A DNA stretch of 64,000 nt from Novosphingobium sp. (GCF_019748365.1 NZ_JAIEPN010000040.1:1-64000); one strand, 5' to 3'; shown: positions 8,723-18,693, counted from the first letter of the stretch. A program made the numbers and translations. Notes: generated by a model from the letters alone, not told the origin.

Positions 8723-8995
8723 TCATTTCCCCGTCTGTGCGATCTGGGCGAAGATTTCGACGAGGAAATCGCCGATCAGACCCATCATCGCGCCGCCCAG
8801 CAGCACCAGCACGAGCGCGATGGCGGCGAGCTTGGGGACGAAGGTGAGCGTCTGCTCGTTGATCGAGGTGGCGGCCTGCACCACGCCGACGACAAGGCCG
8901 ACGGCAAGGCTGGCGAGCAGGACCGGCGCGGCGACCAGCGCGGTGACCCAGAGCATGCGATCAGCCAGCGCGAGGAGGGCGGAGGTATCGTTCAT
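8723..8995 (-). CDS. fliQ: flagellar export protein FliQ
   Basis: 90 aa, two TM segments, VGVVQAATSINEQTLTFVPK. Confidence 0.95.
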   Translation of the reverse strand: MNDTSALLALADRMLWVTALVAAPVLLASLAVGLVVGVVQAATSINEQTLTFVPKLAAIALVLVLLGGAMMGLIGDFLVEIFAQIAQTGK

Positions 8996-9807
8996 CAGCC
9001 GAAACTCGCGGCAAGACTGCCCATCAGGAGCGCCCAGCCATCGACGAGGACGAAGAGCAGCAGCTTGAACGGCAGCGAGACTATCGTGGGGGACATCATC
9101 ATCATGCCGAGGCTCATCAGCACCGAGGAGACGACGAGATCGATCACCAGGAACGGCAGGAACAGCATGAAGCCGATCTGGAACGCGGTCTTGAGTTCGC
9201 TCGTCACGAAGGCGGGAAGGAGTATCGAGAAGGGGACGTCCGCCGTGCGGGCGAACTTGGGGGCTTTGGCCATCGTGGCGAACATCTGGAGATCATGCTC
9301 GCGCGTCTGGCGGATCATGAAGGCATGGAATTCGGTGCCGGCAGACGCGATGGCCTGCTCGGCATTGATCGTGCCGGCGGAATAGGGCGCAATCGCGTTG
9401 GCGTTCACCTTGTCGAGCGTGGGGGCCATGATGAACAGCGAGAGGAACAGCGAGAGGCCGATCAGCACCTGATTGGGCGGCGACTGCTGGAGCCCGAGTG
9501 CCTGCCGCAGGATCGCGAGGACGACGAGAATGCGGGTGAAGCTCGTCATCATCAGCACGAGGCTGGGGAGGATGGTGAGCAGCCCCATGATGAGGAGCAG
9601 CTGGAGCGAGAGCGAGAGCGAGCCGTTCGACTGCGCACCGGCGATCTGGCCGAAGGCGCGGTCGAGCGCGCCGGGGATGGCGGTACCGGTGGGGGCGGCG
9701 GCGGGGGCGAGATCGGCGGCGTGGGCGGGCAGCGCGATGGCCAGCGCCAGGAATCCGGCAATGGCGAGGAGGGGTTTGAGCTTCACCGGATCAGTCCTCG
9801 GCACCAA
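8995..9807 (-). CDS. fliP: flagellar export protein FliP
   Basis: LVLMMTSFTRILVVLAILRQALGLQQSPPNQVLIGLSLFLSLFIM signature. Confidence 0.97.
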   Translation of the reverse strand: MVPRTDPVKLKPLLAIAGFLALAIALPAHAADLAPAAAPTGTAIPGALDRAFGQIAGAQSNGSLSLSLQLLLIMGLLTILPSLVLMMTSFTRILVVLAILRQALGLQQSPPNQVLIGLSLFLSLFIMAPTLDKVNANAIAPYSAGTINAEQAIASAGTEFHAFMIRQTREHDLQMFATMAKAPKFARTADVPFSILLPAFVTSELKTAFQIGFMLFLPFLVIDLVVSSVLMSLGMMMMSPTIVSLPFKLLLFVLVDGWALLMGSLAASFG

Positions 9808-10060
9808 CGCGGGCGGGCACTTCGGCGAGGCGGACGAGGCCCTGCCTGGTGGCCGAGACGAGGATCTCGCGGCCGCGGAATTCGAGCACCGCGATACGCT
9901 GGCCGGGGCCGAGCCACTGCGTTTCGATGATCTTCACCGACTTTACACCGCCAGTGGGGCTGAAGCGCTTTTCCATCCGCTTCGCGAACCTGAGGCTGGC
10001 CCAGGCAAGGCCTGCGATCAGCGGCAGGACGACGGCGAGCTTGAGCAGGTACCAGAGCAT
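9791..10060 (-). CDS. fliO: flagellar protein FliO
   Basis: 89 aa, N-terminal TM, LGPGQRIAVLEFRGREILVSATRQ; between fliN and fliP. Confidence 0.85.
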   Translation of the reverse strand: MLWYLLKLAVVLPLIAGLAWASLRFAKRMEKRFSPTGGVKSVKIIETQWLGPGQRIAVLEFRGREILVSATRQGLVRLAEVPARVGAED

Positions 10061-10320
10061 CAGCCCTGCCCTTCCTGCCCGACGAGCTCGACGATGCGCA
10101 GGCCGAAGCGCTCGCCCTGCGCCACGACTTCGCCGCGCGCGATGAGCTTGCCGTTGACCATGACGTCGAGCAGCTCGTCGGTCAGCCGGTCGAGTATGAC
10201 GACGCTTTCCTCGGTGAGCGAGAGCACGTCCTTGAGCTTCATTTCGGTGCGGCCAAGTTCGACAGTGAGGCGCACGTCGACATCCTTGAGGAATTCGAGG
10301 CCGCGGGTCTGGAAAGTCAT
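10060..10320 (-). CDS. fliN: flagellar motor switch protein FliN
   Basis: SpoA domain: VDVRLTVELGRTEMKLKDVLSL...VNGKLIARGEVVAQGERFGLRIVELV. Confidence 0.95.
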   Translation of the reverse strand: MTFQTRGLEFLKDVDVRLTVELGRTEMKLKDVLSLTEESVVILDRLTDELLDVMVNGKLIARGEVVAQGERFGLRIVELVGQEGQG

Positions 10321-10347
10321 GTTGGCATCCTGGGATGGGCCGCCGGA

Positions 10348-11232
10348 TCAGGCGAGCTGGGTGAGTTGAAGGGCGACGCGATCATCCACCGCGCCGACGC
10401 TGCCGTGGCCGACGAGCGCTTCGCCGATGCGCAAGGGCACGCTGCGCGCGACGGGGACGGCGAGGACTTGCCCGACTTCGAGCGCCGAAAGCGTGGCGAG
10501 CGGAAGCGGCACATCGACGAGCACGGCGCGCACGCGAAGCGGCATGTCGGCGAAGGGGGGCGTGCGCGGATCGGCGGGCGTTGCTGCGCGGACCGGTTTG
10601 GGCGCGGGGCGCGCGGCGCCGACAAGTTCGGCGAGCGCGGCCAGAGGAAAGCCGAGCCGCAGGGTCCATGCCGGCCGCGCGCCTTCGCGGATCGTGAAGC
10701 TGAGCGCGGCGAGCTGGGTGTTTTCGGTCAGAGCGGCCAGTTCGGCCATCGAGGCGGCGCGGCGCAGCGCGCGGATCGGGCCATCGAGGCCAAGCGCGGC
10801 GGCAAGCGGCGGGCCGACCAGCATTTCGATGCGCTGGACCATGAGTTCGGCGGACAGCGGCAGTTCACGCGGGAGCGGGGAGGGTGCTTCGCCCGGGCCG
10901 CCGAAGGCGCGGTCCAGCAGACGCAGCACAGTCTCGCCCTCGACGCAGGCCAGCAGCGGCTGGGCATCGGCATTGGCCGAGAGGAGGCTGATCGAGACGA
11001 GGCCGGGCGGTGCGAACTTCGCCGCAGTCAATTCTTCCGGCGCACCGCACTCGACCATCGCCGCCTCGCCGCCGTGGACTGGTGCCAGCGCGAGGCGCAG
11101 CTTGCGCGCCAGTTGCTCGCCCGCGCGCGCGAGTACAGGCAGCAGCTCGGCCGCGGCGGGGGCCGGGCGGAGCAGCGCCGCGCTGTGGCGGGCGAGCGGC
11201 CTTTGGGCGATGAGGGAGCGCTCGGGCTTCAT
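10348..11232 (-). CDS. fliM: flagellar motor switch protein FliM, lacking the N-terminal CheY-binding EIDxLL-type motif
   Basis: Position between fliL and fliN; C-terminal SpoA-like LSALEVGQVLAVPVARSVPLRIGEALVGHGSVGAVDDRVALQLTQLA. Confidence 0.8.
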   Translation of the reverse strand: MKPERSLIAQRPLARHSAALLRPAPAAAELLPVLARAGEQLARKLRLALAPVHGGEAAMVECGAPEELTAAKFAPPGLVSISLLSANADAQPLLACVEGETVLRLLDRAFGGPGEAPSPLPRELPLSAELMVQRIEMLVGPPLAAALGLDGPIRALRRAASMAELAALTENTQLAALSFTIREGARPAWTLRLGFPLAALAELVGAARPAPKPVRAATPADPRTPPFADMPLRVRAVLVDVPLPLATLSALEVGQVLAVPVARSVPLRIGEALVGHGSVGAVDDRVALQLTQLA

Positions 11233-11240
11233 CGGGTGGC

Positions 11241-11846
11241 TTACTGGACGATGAAGGTCTTGAAATAGACGGCATCCACCCCGCCAAAGCCTTCGGAATC
11301 GGTGAGCACCTTGTTGATCGTGGCAACGAGGCGCTTCTGCAGGCGGGTCTTGCCCTCGGCGGACTGAACTTCCTCACCCGGCGTATCGGCGATGGCGGTG
11401 AGCAAGGCGGAGCGAATGGCAAGCTCGTGCTTCTGCAGCCACATGATCACGCGGTAATCGCGGTGGGTGGAGCAGGCGAGGCTGACCTGCACCAGCAGGT
11501 CCGAATCCTTGAGATTCGAGGTGAAGTCTTCCGAGAAGCTGAAATAGGCCGTGCGGTATTCGCTGCCGCCCTCGCCATCGACTTCATGACCGCCGCCGCC
11601 TTCCTCGCCGTGGCCGCCTTCCTTGGGGGCGGGAGCGTAAGGGTCCTCCTCGCCCTTCCTGATGAGCTTGGGGTTCTTGTCCTCATGGCCTTCGCCGTGC
11701 GCGCCGCCGCCGATGATCCCGGCAGCAACAAGGCCATAGGCCCCGCCGCCACCGACGCCGAGCAGCGCGGCCGCCGCGCCGATCTTGAGCAGCATGCCGC
11801 CGCCCTTCTTCTTGGGCTTGGCGTCCTTGTCCTTCTTGTCGCTCAT
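11241..11846 (-). CDS. fliL: flagellar basal body-associated protein FliL
   Basis: N-terminal TM, C-terminal KTRLQKRLVATINKVLTDSEGFGGVDAVYFKTFIVQ. Confidence 0.9.
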   Translation of the reverse strand: MSDKKDKDAKPKKKGGGMLLKIGAAAALLGVGGGGAYGLVAAGIIGGGAHGEGHEDKNPKLIRKGEEDPYAPAPKEGGHGEEGGGGHEVDGEGGSEYRTAYFSFSEDFTSNLKDSDLLVQVSLACSTHRDYRVIMWLQKHELAIRSALLTAIADTPGEEVQSAEGKTRLQKRLVATINKVLTDSEGFGGVDAVYFKTFIVQ

Positions 11847-11876
11847 CGGGGGTCCTTACGGGTCTCGAAAATGGGG

Positions 11877-13193
11877 TCAGGCGAAGATGCCGCCGCGGCG
11901 CTCGTCAGCGGGCGCGGACGGGCGGGCCGGGTTGGCGGCGGGCTGGGAAGCGGGTGCGGCGGCGCCGTGGCGCTGCTGGCCGGTGCCGGGCTGGCTCTGG
12001 CCCTGACTTTGGGCTTGCGCGGAGCTTTGGCCTGGCGTTTCGGGAGCAGGGGCCATGCGTGCGGGTTCCGAGGTCGCGGCGGCGTGTGCCGCAGCGACGG
12101 CAGGGGCGAAGGTCGGATCGGGGCTCGCCATCGCGACCGAAAGGCCGGCGGCATCGCCTTCGATGCGCAGCGAGATGCGGCCGAATTCCGCGTGATGCAT
12201 GGCGACGGAAACCGGGCCGGCGGGTTCCAGCCCATCGCGCGCGCGGGCGATGGAATCGACGAGCTGATCGAAGCTGATCGGCTGCGGTGCAGGCGCAGCG
12301 GAGGCTGTTGCGGCTGGCGTGGTCGCGGGGGCGAGGGACTGCTGGGCCTGCCCGAGCGCACCGGCTGTTTCGGGAACCGGCAGCGCGGCGCCGTTCGCGG
12401 CGGAGAGCGTGCGATCAGCCTCGACGCGGAGCTTGCGCGGGGCGGCACGATCAGCGGTGGGCGTGCCGGTCAGCGCGGCGAGCGTGGAAGGCTGCGCGCG
12501 GGCGGCGGTCTGCGTGGCGGTATCGGGCGCGACTGCCTCGGGCGTGGCGGTCGGCGCCGCGGGTTCGGCTGCCGCCTCGCGTTCGAGTACGAGCGCGGCG
12601 ACGGCGAAAGCGGCGGGGTGCGCGGTCTGCACGGCGGGCGCAGCGGCTTCGGGCGCGCGCGGCGTGGCGGGCCCTGTCGTGGGAGCGGGTGTGGGAGAGC
12701 TGGGCGCCCCGGTCCGCGCGGTGGTGGCGGTGGGCGCAGGCAAGGGCAACGTGGCGCCGCTGGGCAGGGATAGCGCAACCAGCGCGATGGCCGCCTCGGG
12801 CTCCCCATCGGCGGGGGTCACGGCAGGTGCGGCAGTTTCATCGTGCTCGCTGCCGGCGTCATTCACGGCCTGCGCGATGGCCAGCGCGAGAAGGGCGGCA
12901 GGCGTTGCGGCAGACTTTTGCCGGTGGGGCGGCAAGGTCTTGCCGGTATCGGCAGCGGCTTCTGGCGCATCGGTGGCGACAGGTGCGGCATCAGGTTTGG
13001 CCGAGGGCGCGGCTTGCGGGGTTTGCGGATCACGCGGAGCCTCGTCCGCGCTGGGGGCTTCCCGCGCGAGATGGGCCGCAAATCCGGGGGTATCGGATGC
13101 GCGCGGGCCATTCGCCGCCGGTGCAGGCGCGGCATCGCGCGTCCGATCGGGCGCGGCGGTGCGGGGGAGCAGGGCGGGGGCAGGCGCGGTCAT
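11877..13193 (-). CDS. fliK: flagellar hook-length control protein FliK
   Basis: Ala/Pro-rich, FliK C-terminal-like VAMHHAEFGRISLRIEGDAAGLSVAM; operon position. Confidence 0.8.
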   Translation of the reverse strand: MTAPAPALLPRTAAPDRTRDAAPAPAANGPRASDTPGFAAHLAREAPSADEAPRDPQTPQAAPSAKPDAAPVATDAPEAAADTGKTLPPHRQKSAATPAALLALAIAQAVNDAGSEHDETAAPAVTPADGEPEAAIALVALSLPSGATLPLPAPTATTARTGAPSSPTPAPTTGPATPRAPEAAAPAVQTAHPAAFAVAALVLEREAAAEPAAPTATPEAVAPDTATQTAARAQPSTLAALTGTPTADRAAPRKLRVEADRTLSAANGAALPVPETAGALGQAQQSLAPATTPAATASAAPAPQPISFDQLVDSIARARDGLEPAGPVSVAMHHAEFGRISLRIEGDAAGLSVAMASPDPTFAPAVAAAHAAATSEPARMAPAPETPGQSSAQAQSQGQSQPGTGQQRHGAAAPASQPAANPARPSAPADERRGGIFA

Positions 13194-13235
13194 GGCAGGC
13201 AGCGGTCCTTGGCGGGCAGGTGTGGTTAACGGCTG

Positions 13236-13667
13236 CTATTCAAGAGGCGTGCCAAGCGGGCTCGATGGTTTTGCCGGATGCGTATTTTCTGCGGCTTTGC
13301 GGGCGATGCGCTGCTGCGCGGCCTCGATCCGCTCGTCCACTGCGGCGCGGCGGCGTTCGGCCTCGGCAGCTTCGGCGGCTCGGGCATCGGCGGCCTGGCG
13401 CGCGCGGACGAGATCGGCGGCGGTCTGGTCGGCGATGCGGGTAAGGCCGGAAACGAACTGCCGGGTCTGGCGCAGGTCCGCTCCGGTGTGGGCATCCCGG
13501 CGCAGGCGATAGGCTTCGATGAGGGCGGCAGTGCGGGCTTCGAGATTGGCGACCTGTGCAAGGGTCTGCTCGGCGCGGGCGGCTTCGGCGAGCGCGGTCT
13601 GGCGGGCGATTCCGCGCAGGCGCTCGAGGCGGCGCAGGCGCTTGAGCTTGGTCTTGTCCGTGCTCAT
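13236..13667 (-). CDS. fliJ: flagellar export protein FliJ
   Basis: Coiled-coil rich 143 aa immediately downstream of fliI. Confidence 0.75.
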   Translation of the reverse strand: MSTDKTKLKRLRRLERLRGIARQTALAEAARAEQTLAQVANLEARTAALIEAYRLRRDAHTGADLRQTRQFVSGLTRIADQTAADLVRARQAADARAAEAAEAERRRAAVDERIEAAQQRIARKAAENTHPAKPSSPLGTPLE

Positions 13668-15019
13668 GCAGCCATCAGCGCGGCGAGTTCAGCAATGCTG
13701 CGGTCCATCGGCACGACTTCGCGCTGGGGCTGGCTGAGGAACTGCGTGAGCGCGCCGTGCATGGCGATGGCGCGGTCGAGCTGCGGATCGGCGCCGGCGC
13801 GGTAGGCGCCCATGAGGACGAGATCGCGGTTGGCTTCGTAATTGGCGATGAGCGCGCGGAAGGCGCGGGCGTCGGCCTGGTGGAGCGGATCGACGATATC
13901 GTTCATCACGCGGCTGAGGCTCGCGGCGATGTCGATCGCGGGATATTGGCCGCGCTGGGCGAGATCGCGGCTGAGCACGATATGGCCATCAAGGATGGCG
14001 CGGGCGGTATCGACGACGGGGTCGTCCTGATTGTCGCCGTCGGCCAGCACGGTGTAGAGCCCGGTGACCGAGCCGCCGCTGGCCGCCGAATTGCCCGCGC
14101 GTTCGACCAGCTTGGTGATCGTGGCGAGCGCGGAGGGCGGATAGCCGCGTGCCGCGCCGGGTTCGCCGAGCAGGAGCGCGATCTCGCGCCCGGCGTGGGC
14201 GACGCGGGTGAGGCTGTCCATGATCAGCAGGACCTGATGCCCGGCGGCGCGGAAGTATTCGGCCATGGAGGTGGCGAGCATCGCGCCGCGAATGCGCAAG
14301 TTGGGGGCGTGATCGGCGGGGACGGCGACCACCACGGAGCGCGCGCGGCGGGGCCCGGACATGTGCTTCTCGACGAAATCGGAGACTTCGCGCGCGCGTT
14401 CGCCGATCAGGCCGACAATGACGATTTCGGCTTCGGTGCCGTGGGCGATCATGTCGAGCAGCACCGACTTGCCGACGCCCGAGCCCGCCATCACGCCGAT
14501 GCGCTGGCCGACGCCGAAGGTGGTGAGCGCGTTGAGCGCGCGCACGCCGACGTCGAAGGGTTCGCGCACGGGGGCGCGGTCGAGCGCGCTGCCGCGAATG
14601 CCGCCCGAAGGCCATTCAGCGCGGGCGGCGATGGGCGGGCCGCCATCGATGGGGAGGCCCTCGCCATCGACCGCGCGGCCAAGGAAAGCCTCGCCGACGG
14701 GGAGCATGCCGGGCTTGCCTTCGGGGCGGACGCGCGCGCCGGGGCGGAGGAGCACGGTATCGCCGAGCAGCATCATCAGCATGCGCCCGGCGCGAAAGCC
14801 GATGGTTTCGGCGAGCAATGAGCCTGAGCCATGGGCGATGCGGCACTGCGCGCCGATGGGGAGCGAAAGGCCGCTGACTTCAAGCAGGCCGCCATCGCAG
14901 GCGGTGACGAGGCCATAGCGGCGCGGGGCGAAATCGGGTTGGGCATCCTCGCAGCGGGCGAGGAGGGGGATCGCGGTGTTCAGCATGCCGAGAGTGCATC
15001 GCTGAGGGCGCGTTGCCAT
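13664..15019 (-). CDS. fliI: flagellar export ATPase FliI
   Basis: GQRIGVMAGSGVGKSVLLDMIAHGTEAEIVIVGLIGERAREV; SLTRVAHAGREIALLLGEP. Confidence 0.97.
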   Translation of the reverse strand: MATRPQRCTLGMLNTAIPLLARCEDAQPDFAPRRYGLVTACDGGLLEVSGLSLPIGAQCRIAHGSGSLLAETIGFRAGRMLMMLLGDTVLLRPGARVRPEGKPGMLPVGEAFLGRAVDGEGLPIDGGPPIAARAEWPSGGIRGSALDRAPVREPFDVGVRALNALTTFGVGQRIGVMAGSGVGKSVLLDMIAHGTEAEIVIVGLIGERAREVSDFVEKHMSGPRRARSVVVAVPADHAPNLRIRGAMLATSMAEYFRAAGHQVLLIMDSLTRVAHAGREIALLLGEPGAARGYPPSALATITKLVERAGNSAASGGSVTGLYTVLADGDNQDDPVVDTARAILDGHIVLSRDLAQRGQYPAIDIAASLSRVMNDIVDPLHQADARAFRALIANYEANRDLVLMGAYRAGADPQLDRAIAMHGALTQFLSQPQREVVPMDRSIAELAALMAA

Positions 15020-15582
15020 GTGCCGGGGCCATCCTCGACGCCGCCGGCGGTGCCTTCGATGCGCAGGGCGCCGCGTTCGAGGGCGGGGTCGGGTTCGAAG
15101 TGCCAGTCTTCAGGGAGACGGGCAGCGAGAAGTGCGAGGTCTTCGGGGTGGAGGCGGATCACGCGTTCGTCGCCTGCGCGGGCGAGCATGGCGGCGGCGA
15201 TGCGGACGCGGGCGGCGAGGGCTTCCGGATCGGCGGCGTATTCGGCGAGCAGCGGGGCGCAGAGCGCGAGGACAGTATCGCGAAGGCGCGCTTCGAGTTC
15301 GCGGGTGAGGTCGGCGTCGAGGCGTCCGAAGGCAAGTTCGAGTTTGGTGCGGGCGGCGTCCTGGGCGGCGATGGCTTCGGAGAAGGCGGCTTCGGCATCG
15401 GCGGCGCCCTGTGCGTAGCCGGCGGCAAAGGCGCGAGTCTCGGGGGCTTCCTCCGGCTCGGCGGGGGGGACTTCGGGTGCTGGATCGATAAATGGGGACT
15501 GTCCCCATTTATCGCGGCGGGTGAAGCCGGTGCTGCCGCCTCCGAGTTCGGCGAGCGAGAGCGCGCGGATGGGCTCAGACAT
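14980..15582 (-). CDS. fliH: flagellar export regulator FliH
   Basis: Operon position; FliH-like C-terminus. Confidence 0.75.
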   Translation of the reverse strand: MSEPIRALSLAELGGGSTGFTRRDKWGQSPFIDPAPEVPPAEPEEAPETRAFAAGYAQGAADAEAAFSEAIAAQDAARTKLELAFGRLDADLTRELEARLRDTVLALCAPLLAEYAADPEALAARVRIAAAMLARAGDERVIRLHPEDLALLAARLPEDWHFEPDPALERGALRIEGTAGGVEDGPGTWQRALSDALSAC

Positions 15583-16591
15583 AGTCGTCGTCGCCCGCGC
15601 CGAACACGATCACGCCTTCCGCGGCGAGGCGGCGGGCGGCGGTGACCACGGCCTTCTGCGCCTCTACCACTTCGGCCATCTTCATGCGGCCGCGCGACTC
15701 GATCTCGTCGCGCACGCCTTCCGCCGCGCGGCTCGACATGGCGCTGAAGAAGCATTCGCGGGCGTCGGGCGCGATGCCCTTGAGCGCGGCGATGAGCGTA
15801 TCGGAATCGACTTCGCGCAGAAGCGAGCCCATCGATTTGGAGTCTAGCACGAAGAGGTGCTCGAACTTGAACATCTCGTTCTCGATGGCCTTGGCGAGTT
15901 GTTTGTCCTGCTTGGCGATCTCGGGCATGACGCGCTTCTCGACCGCGCGGACCGAGGCGTTGATGATATCGGCCGCCTCGCGCGGGCCGCCCATGGTGAG
16001 CGCGGCGCTACCGTGGCATTCGGTGATGCGCTGGGCGAGGAGGTCTTCCAGCATGGCGATGGCTTCGGGCGCGACGGGGCCCAAGGTGGCGATGCGCTGG
16101 ATGACTTGCGGCTGGAGCGCATCGGGCAGGGCATGGAGCACGCCTGCGGCGACATCGGGATCGAGCTGGACAAGCAGCACGGCAAGCGCCTGCGGATGCT
16201 CGCCCTGCACCAGCGGGACCAGCGCATGCGGGGTGAGCCAGCGCGCGAGTTCGAGGCTGGAGCCGGGGCGCGGCGCATCGGGGGCGATGCGCTGCATGAG
16301 GTTGTCCGCCTTGAAATCGCCCACCGCGTGGGTCATCAGATGGCGCACCTGCACGACCCGGTCATTGGCGCCGATGGTGACGGCCGCGGCGTTGTCGACG
16401 AAGCCCTGCAGGGCCTGCGTGATCGCTTCGGCATCGATCTCGCCGATCTCGCACATCTTCGCGCCGAGCAGGCGCAGCTCGGCGGGTTCGAGCTGCGAAA
16501 GAAGCGCGGCGGCGTGGTCGTCGTCGAGCAGCATCATCATGACGGCGGCGCGGATGGGGCCGCTGATTTCCGGTGGAGCCTCGGTGGTCAT
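15575..16591 (-). CDS. fliG: flagellar motor switch protein FliG
   Basis: FKFEHLFVLDSKSMGSLLREVDSDTLIAALKGIAPDARECFFSAMSSRAAEGVRDEIESRG. Confidence 0.96.
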   Translation of the reverse strand: MTTEAPPEISGPIRAAVMMMLLDDDHAAALLSQLEPAELRLLGAKMCEIGEIDAEAITQALQGFVDNAAAVTIGANDRVVQVRHLMTHAVGDFKADNLMQRIAPDAPRPGSSLELARWLTPHALVPLVQGEHPQALAVLLVQLDPDVAAGVLHALPDALQPQVIQRIATLGPVAPEAIAMLEDLLAQRITECHGSAALTMGGPREAADIINASVRAVEKRVMPEIAKQDKQLAKAIENEMFKFEHLFVLDSKSMGSLLREVDSDTLIAALKGIAPDARECFFSAMSSRAAEGVRDEIESRGRMKMAEVVEAQKAVVTAARRLAAEGVIVFGAGDDDYV

Positions 16592-18321
16592 TCCGTTCCC
16601 TCGGGCGCGGGTTCGTTGAGGAGCTGGCGCAGGGCGTTGAGCGCGCTGTCGGGCTGTTCGACGACGATGCGCTGGGCAACACCGACCTGGCGGTTGAGCG
16701 CATCGGGATCGATCTCGCCGGTTTCAGGATCGATGATCGGCTCGATGCGCTGGATCTTCTTGCGCCGGCGGCGGACGGGGCCTTCGGCGCCATCCTCGCC
16801 TTCTTCGAGAGCTTCGTCATCCTCTGCGGCCGAGGCGGCTTCATTGGTCGCCGCGACAGCGGGCGCCGGATCGCGCTTCAGCGCCTTGATCAGCGGACGC
16901 ACGCCGAGGAGCAGGGTGAGGAGCACGGCAATCAGCGCGACGGCATTGCGCACGATCATCGCGAACCACGGGGTTTCCCAGAAGGCGGGCGGGGTGACCG
17001 CGACGGGGCTGAAATTGCGCACGACAACTGCAACCTGATCGCCGCGCGCGGTATCGGCACCGACTGCGGCGGCGACGAGCTGCTTGATCTGGTCGATCTC
17101 GGCGGGCTTGGCCTTGGCCATGATCGCGCCGGACAGCGCGACAGCCACGGAAAGCCGCTTGATCTTGCCGGGGGTCTGGTTGGTGACGGCGACCTCGCGG
17201 CCGAGTTCGTAAGTGCGCGCGGAGGAGCTTTCGCCGGTGGTGGTCGGCGTGGCGGCAGGGCTGGGCGTGGCGCCGGGGGTGGGCTGGGCACCGGGGGTGG
17301 GCTGGGCACCGGGGGCGCCGGGCTGCGCGGTGGTGGGGGGCGGCGGGGTGTTGGAAAGGACGCCGGGGACACCCACGGCGCTGCCGGGGCCGGTCCCTTG
17401 CGAGGCGGACTGGGTTTCGCTGCGGACGACGCCCTGCTTGTCATAGCTTTCGCGCGCGGAGGTGAGCTGGTCCATATCGAGATCGACCTGGATCTCGCTG
17501 GAGAAATTGCCCTCGCCAAGCATGGGTGTGAGCAGCTGGGAGACCTGGCTGCGCAGTTTTTCCTCCATGCGCGATTGCAGATCGAGCCGGTCGGTATCGC
17601 CGGGGCGCGCGGAGGAAAGCAGGCGGCCGTGCTGGTCGATCACCTTGACCGCATCGACGGAAAGCGACGGGACCGAGCCGGCGACGAGATTGACGATGGC
17701 GCTGACCTGGCTGTCTGCCAGCTGCCGCCCGCGCGCGAGCTTGACCATGACCGAGGCGGTAGGGGCGGCATTCTCGCGCACGAAGACGGACTTTTCCGGC
17801 TCGGCGAGGTGGACCCGCACGGCCTCGACGCCGTCGATTTGCATGATCGTCAGTTCGAGTTCGCGCTCGCGTGCGGCGAGGAGGCGTGTCCCCTCGAGCG
17901 TGCGGCTGGCGCCCATCGGCAGCTTGTCGAGCATCTCCGCGCCGGTTTCCGGCGTGGCGAGTGCGCCATCGGAGGCAGCGACCATGCGGGCCTTGTAGAG
18001 ATCGTTCTCGCCCACGGTGACGGCACCGGTGGCGTTGTCGATGGTGTAGCTGATCGAGGCCTTGTCGAGCGCGGCGACGACTTCGGCGCGCTCGCTGTCG
18101 CTGAGGTCGCTGTAGAGAATGCGCTGCGGGGCGGGGGCCATGGCGAGATAGAGCAGCGCTGTGAGGCCCGCTGCAGAAACGCCCGCGAACCACGGCAGCG
18201 CGCGGCGCACCGGGGGCTGAGCGATGAACGCGCCCGTCCGTGCGAGCAGGCTGCCGCCCGCGGCATCGGTGAGCGGAGCGAAGATGGAAAGGCTGGGCGC
18301 AGGAGCAGCAGGATCAGCCAT
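16588..18321 (-). CDS. fliF: flagellar MS-ring protein FliF
   Basis: RTLEGTRLLAARERELELTIMQIDGVEAVRVHLAEPEKSVFVRENAAPTASVMVKL. Confidence 0.97.
   Translation of the reverse strand: MADPAAPAPSLSIFAPLTDAAGGSLLARTGAFIAQPPVRRALPWFAGVSAAGLTALLYLAMAPAPQRILYSDLSDSERAEVVAALDKASISYTIDNATGAVTVGENDLYKARMVAASDGALATPETGAEMLDKLPMGASRTLEGTRLLAARERELELTIMQIDGVEAVRVHLAEPEKSVFVRENAAPTASVMVKLARGRQLADSQVSAIVNLVAGSVPSLSVDAVKVIDQHGRLLSSARPGDTDRLDLQSRMEEKLRSQVSQLLTPMLGEGNFSSEIQVDLDMDQLTSARESYDKQGVVRSETQSASQGTGPGSAVGVPGVLSNTPPPPTTAQPGAPGAQPTPGAQPTPGATPSPAATPTTTGESSSARTYELGREVAVTNQTPGKIKRLSVAVALSGAIMAKAKPAEIDQIKQLVAAAVGADTARGDQVAVVVRNFSPVAVTPPAFWETPWFAMIVRNAVALIAVLLTLLLGVRPLIKALKRDPAPAVAATNEAASAAEDDEALEEGEDGAEGPVRRRRKKIQRIEPIIDPETGEIDPDALNRQVGVAQRIVVEQPDSALNALRQLLNEPAPEGTE
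17275..17315. repeat. 18-bp in-frame tandem repeat (2 full copies + 5 nt) within fliF
   Basis: gggggtgggctgggcacc at 17275-17292 and 17293-17310, then ggggg; encodes repeated PTPGAQ. Confidence 0.9.
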
Positions 18322-18324
18322 TTA

Positions 18325-18693
18325 TCAGACCTCCATCCTCATGATGTCCTGGTAGGCAGTGAGCAGCTTGTTGCGCACCTGCAGCGTGGCTTCGAACGCG
18401 ACGCCGGCTTCCTGCCGGGCGAGCATGACCTTGGCGATGTCGGTAACCTCGCCCTTGTCGTAGCCTTCGCTCAGCTTCGAGGCGTTTTCCTGCACCGCGT
18501 TCACATTATCGAGCGCGGACTTGAGCGCGCTGGTGAAGCCGCCTGCAGGCGCTTCGGGCGTGGCTTCGGCTGCGCCCGAAGCGGGCGTGCGGACCTGCTG
18601 GAGCAGCTGCGAGCGATCGATGATCTGCTGGCGCAGCGCCATGATCTGCTGGAGGCCGCCTGCGCCGCCTCCGATGCCCCCGATCCCGCTCAT
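18325..18693 (-). CDS. fliE: flagellar hook-basal body protein FliE
   Basis: GYDKGEVTDIAKVMLARQEAGVAFEATLQVRNKLLTAYQDIMRMEV. Confidence 0.95.
   Translation of the reverse strand: MSGIGGIGGGAGGLQQIMALRQQIIDRSQLLQQVRTPASGAAEATPEAPAGGFTSALKSALDNVNAVQENASKLSEGYDKGEVTDIAKVMLARQEAGVAFEATLQVRNKLLTAYQDIMRMEV

Noticed and set aside
17275-17315. Tandem repeat considered as CRISPR-like
   Set aside because: Head-to-tail in-frame coding repeat without spacers; no CRISPR array or cas gene seen in the window.
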